A stretch of 64,000 nucleotides of DNA from Cercospora beticola (GCF_033473495.1 NC_088936.1:1054001-1118000); one strand, 5' to 3'; shown: positions 11,308 through 23,214, counted from the stretch's first letter. The notes: generated by a model not told the origin, from the sequence alone. Program-made: numbers and translations.

Positions 11308-12372
11308 TCAGATATCACCTGTGTTGACGCCATTGACAACGCCGTCTGCCGGTGCCTGGCTGCTCTTCTGCTCTGCATCAATTTTCGATTGTCGTTCAGC
11401 CCTTTCGCTGAATCTGTCGGAAAACAGGTCGAAGTGCTGTCGCATGACAAGGGTATATTTCACAAACTCCTCCATGCAGTCTACGACTCTGTCCCGGTTG
11501 CCAGATGGCATGAGACGACTGCCGCCTTCTGCCTCGAGGAACGCCGCCTCATCTGAAGGATCGACCGCATCGGTGAACTGCGTGTAGGCCTTTGGAATCG
11601 AAGACTGGTTGGGTATCGCGAACATGCGCATCCAGCGTCCCAATATGCGAAGACTGTTGACAGAATTGAAGGATTGAGAGCCACCAGAGACTTGAAGGAC
11701 TGACAAGGTGCGACCTTGAGTTGGGCGAACGGAACCAGCGCTAAGAGGCACCCAATCGATCTGATTCTTGAACACAGCAGTGAGATTTCCGTGTTGCTCT
11801 GGCGAGACCCAGACGTGGCCATCACTCCATTTGCTCAGGTTTCTCAATTCCTGGACTTTCTCGTGCTGGTGTTGCACATCATCTTTGACGGGCAGGCCGG
11901 CGGGCTCGTAGAAGCGAACATCGCAGCCTAAGCGGAAGAGGATGCGGGAGCACTCGTAGGCGAGTAGTCTTGAATATGACCGGGCTCGGAGGCTGCCGAC
12001 GAGGACGAGGACGCGGAGTCTTTGGCCGTGGTTCTGCGCCAGATCGGCCTCGACCAGCTTGAGCGCTGTGCTGAGTTCTAGTTTCGAGATCCAATCGCTG
12101 TGAGTCAGGTCTTCACGCAAGAGGAAGGGCCGGTATTTCTCGCGTATGGCCGGGTGGTCTTCTTCGTCGGAAATGGCAAGAGTCCGCTGGTGGTACGCCG
12201 GATCTGGAGGAGGCACGATGGTCTGCCGAAGGACCTCGGTGTTGTTGAGGTCGCCGTTGATTCGGACAGTCGGCGCCACGGACATGGCTGGTCTTGCGTA
12301 GTGCGAGAAGCGATAAGCGGCTGTTGTTATCGGCGGTTTGGGAGAACGGAAGATCAGAAGGCGGTTCAACAT
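11308..12372 (-). CDS. arsH: ArsH-type NADPH-dependent FMN reductase
   Basis: A single exon encodes 354 aa. The flavodoxin-like fold is marked by [19 protein letters not shown] (FMN phosphate loop), the [20 protein letters not shown] motif and [18 protein letters not shown], all diagnostic of ArsH. ArsH enzymes are soluble flavoproteins using NADPH. Known members oxidise trivalent organoarsenicals or reduce quinones, giving resistance to arsenicals and oxidative stress. Bacterial ArsH is about 230-240 aa; here there is an N-terminal extension starting [14 protein letters not shown], rich in Arg and Ser with no acidic residues, which could be a mitochondrial presequence (inference). An internal ATG at 12285 (MSVAPTVRI) could give a shorter cytosolic form. 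No other ars gene is adjacent. Confidence 0.93.
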   Translation of the reverse strand: MLNRLLIFRSPKPPITTAAYRFSHYARPAMSVAPTVRINGDLNNTEVLRQTIVPPPDPAYHQRTLAISDEEDHPAIREKYRPFLLREDLTHSDWISKLELSTALKLVEADLAQNHGQRLRVLVLVGSLRARSYSRLLAYECSRILFRLGCDVRFYEPAGLPVKDDVQHQHEKVQELRNLSKWSDGHVWVSPEQHGNLTAVFKNQIDWVPLSAGSVRPTQGRTLSVLQVSGGSQSFNSVNSLRILGRWMRMFAIPNQSSIPKAYTQFTDAVDPSDEAAFLEAEGGSRLMPSGNRDRVVDCMEEFVKYTLVMRQHFDLFSDRFSERAERQSKIDAEQKSSQAPADGVVNGVNTGDI

Positions 12373-13115
12373 GGAGGAAGCGACAGCCAGTCAGGTGGAT
12401 CGACAGAGAGATGGTCTCCAAGCACCTTCCACTCCGAGTCTCTGTAGCGAAATTTTGTTCGTAGTGCCATGGTGTCTGGTGGCAAGGAAGACGCCACTTG
12501 CAGAATGTCACTAGACGACATGTCGCCAGCCAGGAAGCTGGGCAAGCCGAGATTTCATGCGCCAAGAGAAGCTCGGATGTTTCATCAGGTCTTCGTCTTT
12601 GGCAGACACCCCATGGATACATGTGCATCTTGGGAGGTTGCCAGGTTGAGCAATCTGAAAGATAACGAATAGACGACACCACTCTTCATTATTTGTATAA
12701 TATTGTACAATCCCGGGTATCATGCCAAACAAAACGCCAATGTAGCCAAATGCCAGCAAGCCACGTCACCAGTAAGCAGCAAGCAGCAGCAAAAGGCCAT
12801 GTTCCCTTCAACGCTCATCGCTTCATATGCTCCCATGACTCGTATACTGCGAGCCATTCATTAATTTGCGTTGCGGCACTTCTTCTTCTCCCTTCCTTCC
12901 CTATGTTGCGCACATGCAGGCATGTGATAGAATGTTGATGTAGCTTCCTTTCTCTCCCGTCTCCCCCAAAAGCAAACGCCTCGGCCATGCTCGAAAATAT
13001 ATCCTTTTCCCTTCCTAGTATTATCGTACAGGTGATGCAATGCGAAATATTCGACAATCGAAGCCTTTGCCGGTAGCTGGCTCGTGAGCTGTTGGCGTAA
13101 GTGAAATTGTTGGCT
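12373..13115. other. Intergenic stretch between Sec2 (3') and ArsH (5')
   Basis: Both flanking genes are on the minus strand, so this holds the ArsH promoter and the Sec2 3' region. The part near 12880-12970 is pyrimidine-rich. No gene is seen. Confidence 0.5.
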
Positions 13116-15263
13116 TTACTGTGAGCTCGCCTCCATGGCTTTCACTCTTGCCAGGACCGAAGAGCCTTTGCGCTCAGGACTGCCTCGCTGCGCGACGTCC
13201 TGAGACTTGCGTGTCGGAGACAACTGTACAGACGCCTGCAATGAACCGGTACTCGTCCTGATCTTGGAATCTTGCTTTTCAGAATCTTCTTCTATTTTGC
13301 TGTCTGGAACAGTCGTTGGGGTAGTGGGCCTCGCAGGATCCGTGGCTGGCTCCGCGGTCTCCTCAGTTGGCTTCTCTGGCGCTTCGTTTGACTCTGTGCT
13401 CTGCTTTGTGGCCGCGGCAACATCTTCGGTTGGCTCTGTAGTGGTCTCGTCGGCTTTGGCAATCTCCTCTTTGGCATCCTCGAATGGAGTAGGCGGAAGT
13501 TCTTTCTCTGCCCCATCCTGCGCTTGCGAGTCCACTAACGCTTGCCTGGCAAAATCATTCTCCTCGATCGCGTTCTGCTCGATCTCCTTTTTCTCGTCAT
13601 TCGCATCAGTAATGGCAGATGTCGAAACCCGCACACTCGGCGTTGGTCTCTCCTGGAACACATCGTTCTCGGACTGTGGTGCATCCTTGTCAGCGCCTTC
13701 TGGAATGTCATCAAGACTTTGACGACCGCTTGTGGATCCTCGCGTTGACCCTGGCGCGGATCCATGGGCTGAGATAGGCGAAGGAAGCCCACTTCGCGGC
13801 AGAGAGGCGAAACATGGTACAACGCCTCCGCCAAGTCGTGCCCAGAACATGCGTTCACGCAAGCGAACACTCTCCTCCCATGCGGCCTTTTGGTCGTCTT
13901 CGCTGTCGCACTTCCAGTGTCCGTCGCGCACCATGCGCAAGAAGCCAACGAAATCGCAAGTAGTCCGGACTCGAGAGGTGCAAAAGTCGCAGAGCGGCTT
14001 GGAGACGTTGTCCTCCTCGGACGTTAAGAAACGATGTCTGCGCACGTATTGTTCTTGCCGTTTGCTCTCACCACATAAGGTGCAGGCGAAATAATGTTTG
14101 TTCTGCGGGTATGGCTCGACGTTCAACGTGCCTGTCACCAGTGATGCAAGTACGGTCCTTCGGCTCAAGAAAGAGAGACCTGGCGCTAGGTCGAGCCTCA
14201 GTGTCGGTTCGATATCCTCCGTCAAAACCCGCTTATAGAATTTGCTGTCCTTCAAAGGTGGTATCGTGGCAGCCGCGTTGTGATATGCCGTAGTCGGGCT
14301 GGTCTGACCGAAGGAGAAGGCGCCTGGCAAATTTGGCGAAGAGGACACAGAGCCGTACGCAGAGTATAGCTGGGTCGAATTCGTCGCTGCACCCGTCTGA
14401 TTGCTGTTATTACGAGAATGAGCACCAAGACGGCGGGCGAGAAGCAGCAAATCCTGGAAGTCTTCGAAGGCCTTGGTGTCGTTTCTCAGCACCGGGTTGA
14501 TGAGCGAAGAGAAGTGGAGTGGGTGCTCAGGCGACTGATCAGCCACGCTTTGCAGAGAGGGAGACAGCTGCAGCGGCTCGAGCATGGCGTGTTGCGTGGT
14601 AACGGGCGTGGAAGGGACGCTCGGTTCTCGGGTTCCTGGCTGATCACTTTCCAGCTTCTCCATGGAGCCCTTGAGATCGGTCAACTGTTCACGCTGCGCA
14701 GCCATGAGCTGCTCATATTCTTCCAACTGGCCTCGGAGCTGCGCGTTTCTCTTCTCTACAGCTTCCGTGTCTTTGCGCGCAGCAGCCACCATGGTGTTCG
14801 CCTCTTCGAACAGGGCAGTCGTCAGATTCTCCAATTCGCCCTCCACCTGCTTCTTGCCCTTTTCCGCTTCAGCTCGCGCTATTCGCTCGGCGCTCAGCTC
14901 CTTACGCAGGCCGGCGATAATCTTCTGCATGTCGGCCTGGCGGACTAGCACTCCGCTGCTCACCAAGGCCTTGTGTCGGTGGTTCTCTTCTTCCAGCTGT
15001 GCCACCTTCTTCTTCGCCTGTTCCAGCTCATGTCGCGTCTGCTGCAGTGAATCATCGAGGTTGGTTTGATAGTTGATCGCGTTGACCAGTTTCGTGCTCA
15101 GCATGGCCACCTCGGCGCTGAGATCCGGATTGTAGGAGGAGTCATTGTCGTTCGTCGCGGGCGGGGTCTGCACGGCGTGCACGGGCGAGGGTGTTCGCGT
15201 GTCCATGACGGCGTCGTCTCGCATTGCGGGCATCGGGGCGTGCGGACTGGCTACCGCGGCCAT
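13116..15263 (-). CDS. SEC2: Sec2-type Rab guanine nucleotide exchange factor
   Basis: A single exon encodes 715 aa. Residues about 48-205 form a continuous coiled coil. It contains LFEEANTMVAAAR (about 151-163), the conserved catalytic core of Sec2 that opens the nucleotide site of the Rab GTPase Sec4/Rab8 on secretory vesicles. A middle region (about 340-480) has FYKRVLTEDIEPTLRLD and two cysteine pairs, CTLC (394/397) and CDFC (425/428), conserved in filamentous fungal Sec2. The C-terminal third is low-complexity, rich in Glu, Thr, Ser and Pro, and probably disordered. The protein should act at the vesicle and hyphal tip in polarised exocytosis. The start is the first ATG of the frame (MAAVASPHAPM). 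No upstream exon was needed. Confidence 0.92.
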   Translation of the reverse strand: MAAVASPHAPMPAMRDDAVMDTRTPSPVHAVQTPPATNDNDSSYNPDLSAEVAMLSTKLVNAINYQTNLDDSLQQTRHELEQAKKKVAQLEEENHRHKALVSSGVLVRQADMQKIIAGLRKELSAERIARAEAEKGKKQVEGELENLTTALFEEANTMVAAARKDTEAVEKRNAQLRGQLEEYEQLMAAQREQLTDLKGSMEKLESDQPGTREPSVPSTPVTTQHAMLEPLQLSPSLQSVADQSPEHPLHFSSLINPVLRNDTKAFEDFQDLLLLARRLGAHSRNNSNQTGAATNSTQLYSAYGSVSSSPNLPGAFSFGQTSPTTAYHNAAATIPPLKDSKFYKRVLTEDIEPTLRLDLAPGLSFLSRRTVLASLVTGTLNVEPYPQNKHYFACTLCGESKRQEQYVRRHRFLTSEEDNVSKPLCDFCTSRVRTTCDFVGFLRMVRDGHWKCDSEDDQKAAWEESVRLRERMFWARLGGGVVPCFASLPRSGLPSPISAHGSAPGSTRGSTSGRQSLDDIPEGADKDAPQSENDVFQERPTPSVRVSTSAITDANDEKKEIEQNAIEENDFARQALVDSQAQDGAEKELPPTPFEDAKEEIAKADETTTEPTEDVAAATKQSTESNEAPEKPTEETAEPATDPARPTTPTTVPDSKIEEDSEKQDSKIRTSTGSLQASVQLSPTRKSQDVAQRGSPERKGSSVLARVKAMEASSQ

Positions 15264-16457
15264 CCTCGTGTCATGGAAGTTGGGCGTCGAGTGTGTCTTC
15301 GTCAGGCGATTGGCGAAGAGACGTGAGCGGAGGGTGGAGACGGTGGAGGTCGTGGGCGGTGGGTTGGGCGTGGCGGAGCGCTGCAGTTGCGAGGTTGGTC
15401 TCAGGAACTGCGCGGCAGAGCCATGACCGGAACTCAGTAGGAAGCTGTCGGGTTCTGGGGTCAGATGTCTGCGGACGCAGCGGGTCGGAGGTGCAACTCA
15501 CTCCAGCTTGGCGGCGACGCGGAGACAGCGGGTGAGAGGTGGGCACCGTTGCGGTGTTGCAGACGGTATGGCCTAGCGCTCGCTCGTCGGGCGTCGGTCT
15601 CGTCGTCGTGGGCGTCGCAGCAGAAGGGGCAGTTCGGCCTGGAACACCGCCACACACAGCACGTGTTCAGGTGGTGCGCCGCTTGCAGCGTGTACGCCTT
15701 CGTCTCGTCGCTTTCACCTCGCGTCTGGCCCACCGGACATGCCGCCGTATTTGAAGGGTCGAGAGGATTGAAATTGGAGTCGCCGTACAATGATGAGCTG
15801 CCACTGCCTTACGCGCGCATGGACAGGTCCGCCGTTTCCAGAGGCTGGGCGCCACCGGATCATCCCCGCCACCACCTCCCCTGCCCCGACCCGAGACTCA
15901 CTGAGCCGCATCAAAATAGGCTGACGAGATGAGAACGTGTGTCATCTGAATCGCCGCCCATTCCCGACTGCTGTCTACCGTGTCATCTCGAGCAATGCTG
16001 CCCATGTTCAGGCGTATACAACTCTCGTCTTCTGCTGGCATCTCATTTACGCCGTTGCGACGTTCATCTCTCTGCCAATAACAACGCCCACAACAAATTT
16101 CACCGCACTGCACACTCTACCAGCAGTATCCCATTTGTCACACTTTTGCAGACGAGCAGTTTGGCGGTATGCTCTTGGCATCGCTAGGTTTCAGTAATCA
16201 CTTCATCGAGAACTTGAGGGCAGTAGTACAGAGCAGGCGGGGTTGCAGTATGTCTTCCTGCCGGCGAGTTGACTGTGAGAACAGGCCGCTCACGCTCGGC
16301 TTAACGAGCACCACGGAAAGTGCATCTCTCATACTTTACGCTTCACCTTACGTACAGTGCATGTGAAAAAGACACCCGGCCCGGCGTCGAAGCCACCGAA
16401 CAAAATCTTTAGCTAAAGCAGGCCCGGCCGGCATAACACCGTCAGCAGGCGACCAAC
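15264..16457. other. Divergent promoter region between Sec2 and TatD genes
   Basis: About 1.2 kb lies between two head-to-head genes. A minus-strand frame at 15461-15790 is open but GC-biased and not protein-like; it is probably 5' leader of the Sec2 transcript. No other feature is recognised. Confidence 0.5.
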
Positions 16458-17466
16458 ATGTCTTCCAACACTGCCACAGCGTTCCGCTTCGCCGATGTAA
16501 GTCAAGCACTTCTGTAGACTAAATGATTTGCCTGACAAGCCCCAGGTCGCAGTCACCCCAACCGCCGCCGAATACAAGGGCATCTACCGCAACAAGCAGC
16601 AACACGAGCCCGACTTTGACGCAGTGCTGGACAGGGCGAGTCAATCATGCGTCAAACACGTTCTTCTGACTGGAATGTCTTTGCGGGATGTGGACTTCAT
16701 CCTGGACATCTGCAAGCGACGACCGGAGATCTGTACGATGACAGTCGGCGTCCATCCATACCACGCATCCGAGCCCTGGGACGAGGCACCAAACTATTTC
16801 GGTGTGCTTAAAGGTCGCATACGCGAGCTCATTGCGCTCGGCCCAAGCGCCCCACTGAAGGCTTTTGGTGAGCTTGGTCTTGATTTCGACAGGACCGAGA
16901 AGGCTTCCAAGGAGGTTCAGATCTGGGTGTTTAAGGCACAGCTCGACCTGATTGTGGAAGAGAAATGGGACCTGCCACTCTTTCTTCATTGCCGCAACTC
17001 TGCGTCGGAGTTCATCGAGGTCATCACGCCTTACATATCCAAACTGCCACGAAGCGGCCTTGTGCATTCGTTTGTTGGAACCGCGGATGAGATGCAGCAG
17101 CTTGTCTCACTGGGTCTGGACATCAGCGTCAATGGATTTTCGTTCCAGGATCCAGCTTCGATAGAAATGGTCAAAGCCCTGCCTCTCGACAAGCTACAGA
17201 TTGAGACCGACTCCCCATGGGGATACATCAATCCCAATGGCGAACTTGCGAAGAAGTTCCCAGCACCAAGTGAGGTCGTCGCGCATCCGAGTAAGAAGCG
17301 CGACAAATTCGAAGCGGGCAAAATGATCAAAGAGCGTAATGAGAGCTGTCTCATTGCGCAAGTCGCCTCAATCGTGGCCGGTCTCAAAGGCATCGAGATA
17401 GATGAGGTCGTCAATGCGGCATACGGGAACAGCACCCGCATGTTTCGACTGAACAATGACTCCTAG
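16458..17466 (+). CDS. TatD-family metal-dependent DNase / hydrolase
   Basis: Two exons: 16458-16496 (MSSNTATAFRFAD) and 16546-17466, separated by a 49-bp intron with GTAAGT and CCCCAG ends. The product is about 319 aa. Metal-binding motifs of the TIM-barrel TatD family are present: GELGLDFDR, LFLHCRNSASEF, GLVHSFVG and QIETDSPWGY. The first HxH pair of bacterial TatD is absent (here DVAVT), as is usual in the eukaryotic TATDN1 branch. The family removes nucleotides from DNA ends and is linked to DNA repair and apoptotic DNA breakdown; an intracellular location is expected. Length matches the family. The next gene follows on the same strand after 180 bp. Confidence 0.92.
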
Positions 17467-17646
17467 GCGGAACTGGCTCCGCGCGACCGACATTCAGGCA
17501 GCAACCTACCAAAACGGACACCGATTGTGCATCCACTCACTGACTCGCGCTGCACTTGCTCACTTCAAACAGCACTTTCCGACTGCGCAGCATTTGACTT
17601 CATCTACCACCTTTTCTGGCACCTGCTGCCTCGCAACTACCTCAAC

Positions 17647-18765
17647 ATGGCCAAAGTCAAACCTACCTTCACGTCCTTGCCAGAGGACATCCTGGTCATG
17701 CTTCCAAATTATTTACGCAACATCGAGGACTACACCAACTTGTCTTCAACATGTCGCAAATTGCGCTCATGCATGGCAACAGCACTTCCAAACACCATTC
17801 TCCGCCTCGCTGCAGCGCAAAGCACTACCTTCTTCCGTCCTTCGCCACATTTCCTCGTCATGGCGACGGCTCGCGAGTTAGGGAACTGGGCTCGTCAGTC
17901 CGATGACAACGAGGCATCTTTCGTGTCTCACTGTCAACTGCAAGGCATTGACGGCATGCTCGAACTGGCTCTGACTCACTGCGGCCTGACAGTCCAGCGC
18001 ATCCGCGAGCTCCACGAAATGCGCATGTCCATCATCAACCCAGTCACGGACATCATTGATAAGTGTGTGGGAAAGCAATGGTACAGCAATCCAGGGTTCT
18101 GGGATGGAGGCGTCAGCGATGCCTATACGATCTACTCGGAGCCAGCCATCAATTTCTTCCACCTGGCCATCTACGGAGAACTGTTTGCTCCAGAATTTGA
18201 TCCCGCCTTAACTGGTGCACCTGGAAGGCGATTGAGCGTGGACACAAGATTGACGTTCGTGCGATACTGCATCCCAGAGCCTTCCGCGGGCAACGGTTCA
18301 AACACTGGTCCTTACGCAAAAGATGAGAAGGGAAGCTTCCTCAACATGCCAAGCCAGAACAATCTTGCAGTCACCTGGACGATCAACTCTTCACGCTGGC
18401 GTCCACACTGGAAGAAGTTCCGCACGGAAGTTGCGGGTTGCGAGGAATTCAAGGACAACTTCGATGATGGGTGGTGGTACGTTCCCAACCTGGGCGCAGA
18501 CGAGGAAGGCGGGGTTGATGCCCACTGGAGACAGAGAATGTATGAGAACATTCTGATCTGCCAAGGACTGGAAGGTATGGGGATGATTCGGCCTGGTTTG
18601 CAAGACGCTTGGGTCGAGAAGTGCAAAGAGTGGAGGAGGCAGATTGCGGAGCTGAAGGAGGAGCCGGTCATGGTGCACTATGGGCGACAGGCGACGCAGG
18701 AGTATCCATTCCTGCTGGGTGACTTGAGGATTTGCATGAAAGGATACGTTCCGGGAACTGATTGA
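17647..18765 (+). CDS. F-box domain protein
   Basis: One exon encodes 372 aa from the ATG at 17647. Residues about 5-45 (TFTSLPEDILVMLPNYLRN, then STCRKLRS) form an F-box-like motif, which recruits Skp1 in SCF ubiquitin ligases. The remainder has no recognised repeat. It includes a tryptophan-rich segment (NSSRWRPHWKKFRTE, DDGWWYVPN) seen in uncharacterised fungal F-box proteins. The substrate is unknown. The frame is open another 40 codons upstream of the chosen ATG, but the F-box at the N-terminus argues for the internal start. Confidence 0.78.
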   Translation: MAKVKPTFTSLPEDILVMLPNYLRNIEDYTNLSSTCRKLRSCMATALPNTILRLAAAQSTTFFRPSPHFLVMATARELGNWARQSDDNEASFVSHCQLQGIDGMLELALTHCGLTVQRIRELHEMRMSIINPVTDIIDKCVGKQWYSNPGFWDGGVSDAYTIYSEPAINFFHLAIYGELFAPEFDPALTGAPGRRLSVDTRLTFVRYCIPEPSAGNGSNTGPYAKDEKGSFLNMPSQNNLAVTWTINSSRWRPHWKKFRTEVAGCEEFKDNFDDGWWYVPNLGADEEGGVDAHWRQRMYENILICQGLEGMGMIRPGLQDAWVEKCKEWRRQIAELKEEPVMVHYGRQATQEYPFLLGDLRICMKGYVPGTD

Positions 18766-19142
18766 GTGAGTGGCAATGGCGGGGACGTACGAACAGGCAG
18801 AGACAGGAGTACGAATGCGGTACAGTGTATCACTCAGAAGATCACCAGTGCTCGATGGAGAAGTCAGCAAAGGGACACGGCGCGACAGAGGCGATGGCGT
18901 TGGTTCTTGGGCACATCCCCAATCCTTCCACACAGAATCGCAGGACCTCAGAGCCACTGAAGCGGCGATGCAGTGAGGGTTCCATGAAACTTCACCAGTT
19001 CTCCATAGTAGAAATTACGGCAAATCAGTTCTCACTGCTCCTCTCACGAATTCATAATGCTGGTGTATATCTTGGCTCATCACATTCGTCCTGTAAATCC
19101 GATTTTGCATCTTTCAATCATCTCCCTCTCTCTGCCTGCCTC
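18766..19142. other. Convergent intergenic spacer
   Basis: 3' flank between the F-box gene and the PAN-domain gene. Low-complexity pyrimidine-rich sequence near 19110-19180. No gene is seen. Confidence 0.5.
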
Positions 19143-20208
19143 TCAAACATTCTCCCCCCAACAAGTCTCATTCAAACAACTCATATACGCACTCGCCGTA
19201 TGCCCCCAATCGACAGGATCCGTCTGAAACCCATTCCCCCGATCATTCTTCAAAAAGCAATTCCCGCCCCACAATTGAATCGGTTTCGTCAAATTCGCAT
19301 AATATGTGACAGCTCGACAAGGAGGATTTGTCCCTGCTTCATTGCGCTCATCGCATTTATCGAGGCAGTCTTGGAAGGTGTAGACTGTGAGTTTTCCGCC
19401 GAGGTTGGAGAGGGTGGTGTTGGAGGGGTTGTAGAAGGAGGGGCGGTTGACTTGGTATTGGGTGTAGCATTCTTGGATGTAAGGTGTGCCGGATTCGGAG
19501 GTGGTGGTTTCGGTGCTGTTGCAGGAGAATTGGGCGAGGCCGGTGGAGCCGGATGTTACGGCGGAGGAGGTGGGGGTTGAGGTTGCGGAGGTTGGTGTTA
19601 TGGTTGTTGTTGGGAGGTCGGTTTGGGTGCTGTGTGGTTGTTAGTCTTGTGAAGTTTGTGGGGAGGCGGGTTGGTCGCTTACGCTTCCTGGCTGTCTCCA
19701 GTTTCTGCGTTCTGGTCTTCGTCGTTGCTGTTTTGTGACAGACCGACTCCGAGTCCGACGCCCAGTCCGATGGCCAGCGCGAGTAAAATCGCGCCGATGA
19801 CAATCCATATTAATCTTTTGCGCTTGTTTGGTCGGGCCTGCGCAAGGCCAGATTCTGCAGCTGTGACATTCGCGAGCTTCTCGTCCTGGGTGCCGTATGC
19901 TGATGAGTATGCCTGATCATCCTTGTGACCAGGTGGGTACGAGTAGGCAGGCGAAGTGTTCTCGTGCAGGCTCTGAGGAGCTTCCACTGCCCGGTCTGGT
20001 GCTGGTATCAGGCCATCTGCGCCGCTGCCCGGCACCACTTCTGGAGCGTGACTTCCGTCGTTGTGCATGTTTGTGAGCGGGCTGTACCCGCCGCGAGAGG
20101 CCAGATTGAAGACTTTGTAGGAGTTTGGTAGCAACTAGCGTCGCCACCAGATATGTATGTTGGATGCAAAGAGAGGAGAGCTGAGGAAGGATGCCTACCT
20201 GATGACAT
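19143..20208 (-). CDS. Single-pass membrane protein with extracellular PAN/Apple-like domain
   Basis: Three exons: 20199-20208 (only MSS plus one base), 19683-20112 and 19143-19629; introns of 86 and 53 bp; about 308 aa. The cytosolic N-terminus contains APEVVPG and SYPPG motifs common to fungal proteins of this layout, then a basic stop (RPNKRKR) and one membrane helix with a glycine-rich face (LAIGLGVGLGVGL). A Thr/Ser-rich stalk follows. The C-terminal exon has cysteines spaced as in PAN/Apple folds: QECYTQY, FQDCLDKCDER, PPCRAVTYY, GGNCFLKN, YMSCLNETC. PAN domains bind protein or carbohydrate, and a cell-surface sensor or adhesion role is inference. The ten-base first exon was chosen because it completes the frame to the conserved ATGTCATCAG start. 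Confidence 0.78.
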
Positions 20209-21160
20209 GTTCTTGCAGCATATTAGCTCCTGTTGTCGCACAGGCGAAAGGCGGGTTGCAGTGTGGCCAAGCATCTAGAGGGCAAGAATAGATCCTTCGT
20301 TGATCAACACCGCCTGTCGCGACCAATCTCCGCTGCGGACTAGTCACATCCAACAACGCCAATGCGGTAGCACTGCCAGGCTGGGCCGAGATCGGTATGG
20401 AAGTGGTATGCTTCGCTCGTCGTTCGTTCTTTCATGGTGATTTGCAGCTCAGGTGGCTGGTGGGTCATGCCGACTTCGAGACTCTCTAGCTGATGCTGTG
20501 AGCAATATATGTAGAACGCTTCTTGTGGACTTCTCAGTACGTCTCCGGATGTGCTTCGGTGCTCCCACGTGCTGCGTCGTTAGCGCGGAGCGGCTGAGGA
20601 TCCTACGAATCCTTCAGCTCATCGTGCAAGGGCAAAGTTCTGGAGGTGAGTGGATCCTGAGGCAGGAATCTTGACCACACACGGCTTCCTCTCTTGTGCA
20701 GAGGTTGCGACCGAGAGGGCACATCAAGACGGTATCCACGATCGCGTCTCCAAAGCAGTGCTGGAGATAGCCAGACAGACAGGCCGTTGATTCTGGCTGG
20801 TCCGGGATCGAAGAGTGGTCTGGAAAGCTCACAGGACACGAAGTGCATGGCCGTCTCGTCATGATTGCAGCTACAAGTACGGAGGACCATACGGGTCATA
20901 TGAAAAAATGACCAGGATGCCCATCGAAAGGGGATCATTCCGCCGAACGCCGAGTGAAGATACGAAACGCGTAGGCGTGGCGAACGTTTCACATTGCCTC
21001 GCATTAATACAAAGCAATCTTCCGCCTCGTACAACACCACAATGGACTCAACAGATCTCCCGCGCGTCGACGACATTTCTCCGTCCACTGGGCTATATCT
21101 ACTGAAAATGCTGTTCCTGCATCCTCCCTCACTGCTTGTTGTTGTCCAAGCTTTTCCAAG
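20209..21160. other. Intergenic stretch, divergent promoters
   Basis: It lies between the head-to-head PAN-domain and rhamnogalacturonan lyase genes. A 161-codon minus-strand frame (20603-21088) has no family signature and is treated as chance. Confidence 0.5.
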
Positions 21161-22864
21161 ATGAGAGCTTCGCAGACATTGTCTTACTTTCTGGGCCTGG
21201 CGCCCACTGTGCTGGCACAGTTTGGATTCACTGAGGAGAGCGACACTTTCATTGTTAATTCGGGCGGCGACAATTCCCTGGTCACGACTATTCGCAAGTC
21301 CGACTGCGATGTGCGGTCGCTAGTGTATCAAGGAACAGAGCTTCAAGGTCCCCAGGATCAAGGCACACATATCGGATCGGGGCTTGGCAGCGCAAATGTC
21401 ACTGTTGAAGCCGTAGGCGGTAGGCATCCGCTGTTCAGTTTTGCTGTATGATACAGTAATCTGACCTTTTCGCAGACAAATATGTCAAAGTCACATGCAA
21501 TGCCGGTACCTTGACACAATACATTGTGGTCGTCTCGGGTCAGAGCAATCTGTACATGGCAACACACATCACAGCAGAACCACAAATTGGCGAACTTCGT
21601 TACCTGGCGCGTCTCGACAGCGCCAAATTGCCTGACGAGTACCCGTTCGGCAACCACTCGCACACGGCTGGAAGCACCGAAACGATCGAAGGTTCCGATG
21701 TCTTCATCGTAGATGGCGAGACTCGAAGCAAATTCTACTCTTCTCAACGCTTCATCGATGACCACGTCCATTGTGTTGCTGGGCCAGATGCGCATGCCTG
21801 TTTCGTCAAGCCTCAGTACGAATCATCCTCTGGTGGACCTTTCTTCCGCGACATCAATTCAAACAATGGCGGCGTGTACACTTCGCTGTCCTTCTATATG
21901 AACAGTAATCATGCTCAAACGGAGAAATACCGCATGGGACTGCATGGACCTTATGCACTCACCTTCACAGCAAGCGAAATCCCGAAATTGGAGGACTTTG
22001 ACTTTTCTTTCTTCGCTGATTTGGACATTGAAGGCTACGTCCCAGAATCTGGCCGCGGCTATGTCGCTGGCGCTGTCAGCGGGATTGCTGATGATGACCA
22101 GGCCGTAGTGCACTGGTTCAACACGGAGGCGCAATATTGGACTTATGCCGCCGACGGTAACTTCACCTCCCCAGCAATGAAGCCTGGTACATACACCATG
22201 AAGCTCTATCAAACAGAACTGGAAGCCGCCTCACAGAATGTAACCGTCACAGCGGGCTCGGAGACATCCAGCGATATTGCGAGCGGATTGAAAGAACCTG
22301 CAACGCGGCTGTGGACGATCGGAAAATGTGATGGCCAGCCTACCGGATTCCGCAATGCGGACAAACAGCTTCGCATGCATCCTTCTGACCTACGTATGGA
22401 ATCCTGGGGTCCGCTCACGTACACAGTGGGCTCATCGTCAGACAACGACATGGCTATGGCACTCTTCAAAGCCGTTGGCAGCCCTCAGACCATCGCCTTC
22501 GATCTAGAGGATGCAGGAGCAGCCACACTTCGCATTCGCACCACGCTCGCTTTTGCTTCGGGAAGACCACAGGTCAAGGTCAATGAGTGGAATGCTCCCG
22601 CGCCTGCGGCTCCAGTGAAGATCGACAGCCGTGGTGTCACTAGAGGGGCTTATCGCGGCTTTGGAGAAGCGTACGAATTCGAGATTCCAGAAGGGACACT
22701 TGCTGGTGGTAATAACACCATCGAAATTAGTGTTGCTTCAGGCAGCTCTGGGGCAGAATTCTTGTCGCCAAACTTCGTAAGTTGTCTCGCATTTCATCGA
22801 TTTTCTCCTAGCATCAACACTGACCTTCAAACAGATTTTGGACTGCATCGAGCTGTACCGCTAG
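21161..22864 (+). CDS. PL4 rhamnogalacturonan lyase (EC 4.2.2.23)
   Basis: Three exons: 21161-21419, 21476-22776 and 22835-22864; introns of 56 and 58 bp; 529 aa, matching the roughly 528 aa of Aspergillus RglA-type enzymes. A signal peptide is followed by mature [16 protein letters not shown]. The lyase domain contains [21 protein letters not shown] and [11 protein letters not shown] fibronectin-III-like domain includes [10 protein letters not shown] and [13 protein letters not shown]-terminal carbohydrate-binding-like domain ends [15 protein letters not shown], with the last nine residues in exon 3. The secreted enzyme cleaves the rhamnogalacturonan-I backbone of pectin by beta-elimination. 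Its unsaturated products are substrates for GH105 enzymes such as the one at 45044-46356. Confidence 0.94.
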
Positions 22865-23214
22865 ACTCTACTTGCGATCATCTGTTAGAACCCATAATAT
22901 ATTTTCCCTGTTGTGTCAGCTTGCTTGCTTACCATCCAGTGGAGCTTACTACCACATGTGCGTGGCGCAAAATAGCCGATTCCTGCATCGACCAGGGTAT
23001 ACATATCCCAGCTGAGCTTGTACGTCACTATCAGTCACTGTCATGAAAATGATCACATGCCGTGCATACTACAATTTCTACATATCAGCAATAGCAAAAT
23101 TATTCCTTCATCGTGCCCCCAAAAATTGTGCTGTTGCTGCCGCCGCACCTGTTTTTTCTGCGCAAAGTGTACCAAGCCTCCCGCCCCACCCAGCCAGATG
23201 ATCCTGCCACGACA
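22865..23214. other. Intergenic spacer
   Basis: 3' flank of the lyase and upstream region of the small membrane protein gene. No other feature is recognised. Confidence 0.5.

Noticed and set aside
12113..12682. Open minus-strand frame overlapping the 5' end of ArsH
   Set aside because: It is an alternate-frame shadow of the ArsH coding sequence and its leader.
15461..15790. Open minus-strand frame upstream of Sec2, considered as a first exon or a separate gene
   Set aside because: GC-biased sequence with no family motif, and Sec2 has a good own ATG at 15263. More likely 5' leader.
20603..21088. 161-codon minus-strand frame upstream of the rhamnogalacturonan lyase
   Set aside because: No motif or coding bias, and it overlaps the expected promoter of the lyase gene.
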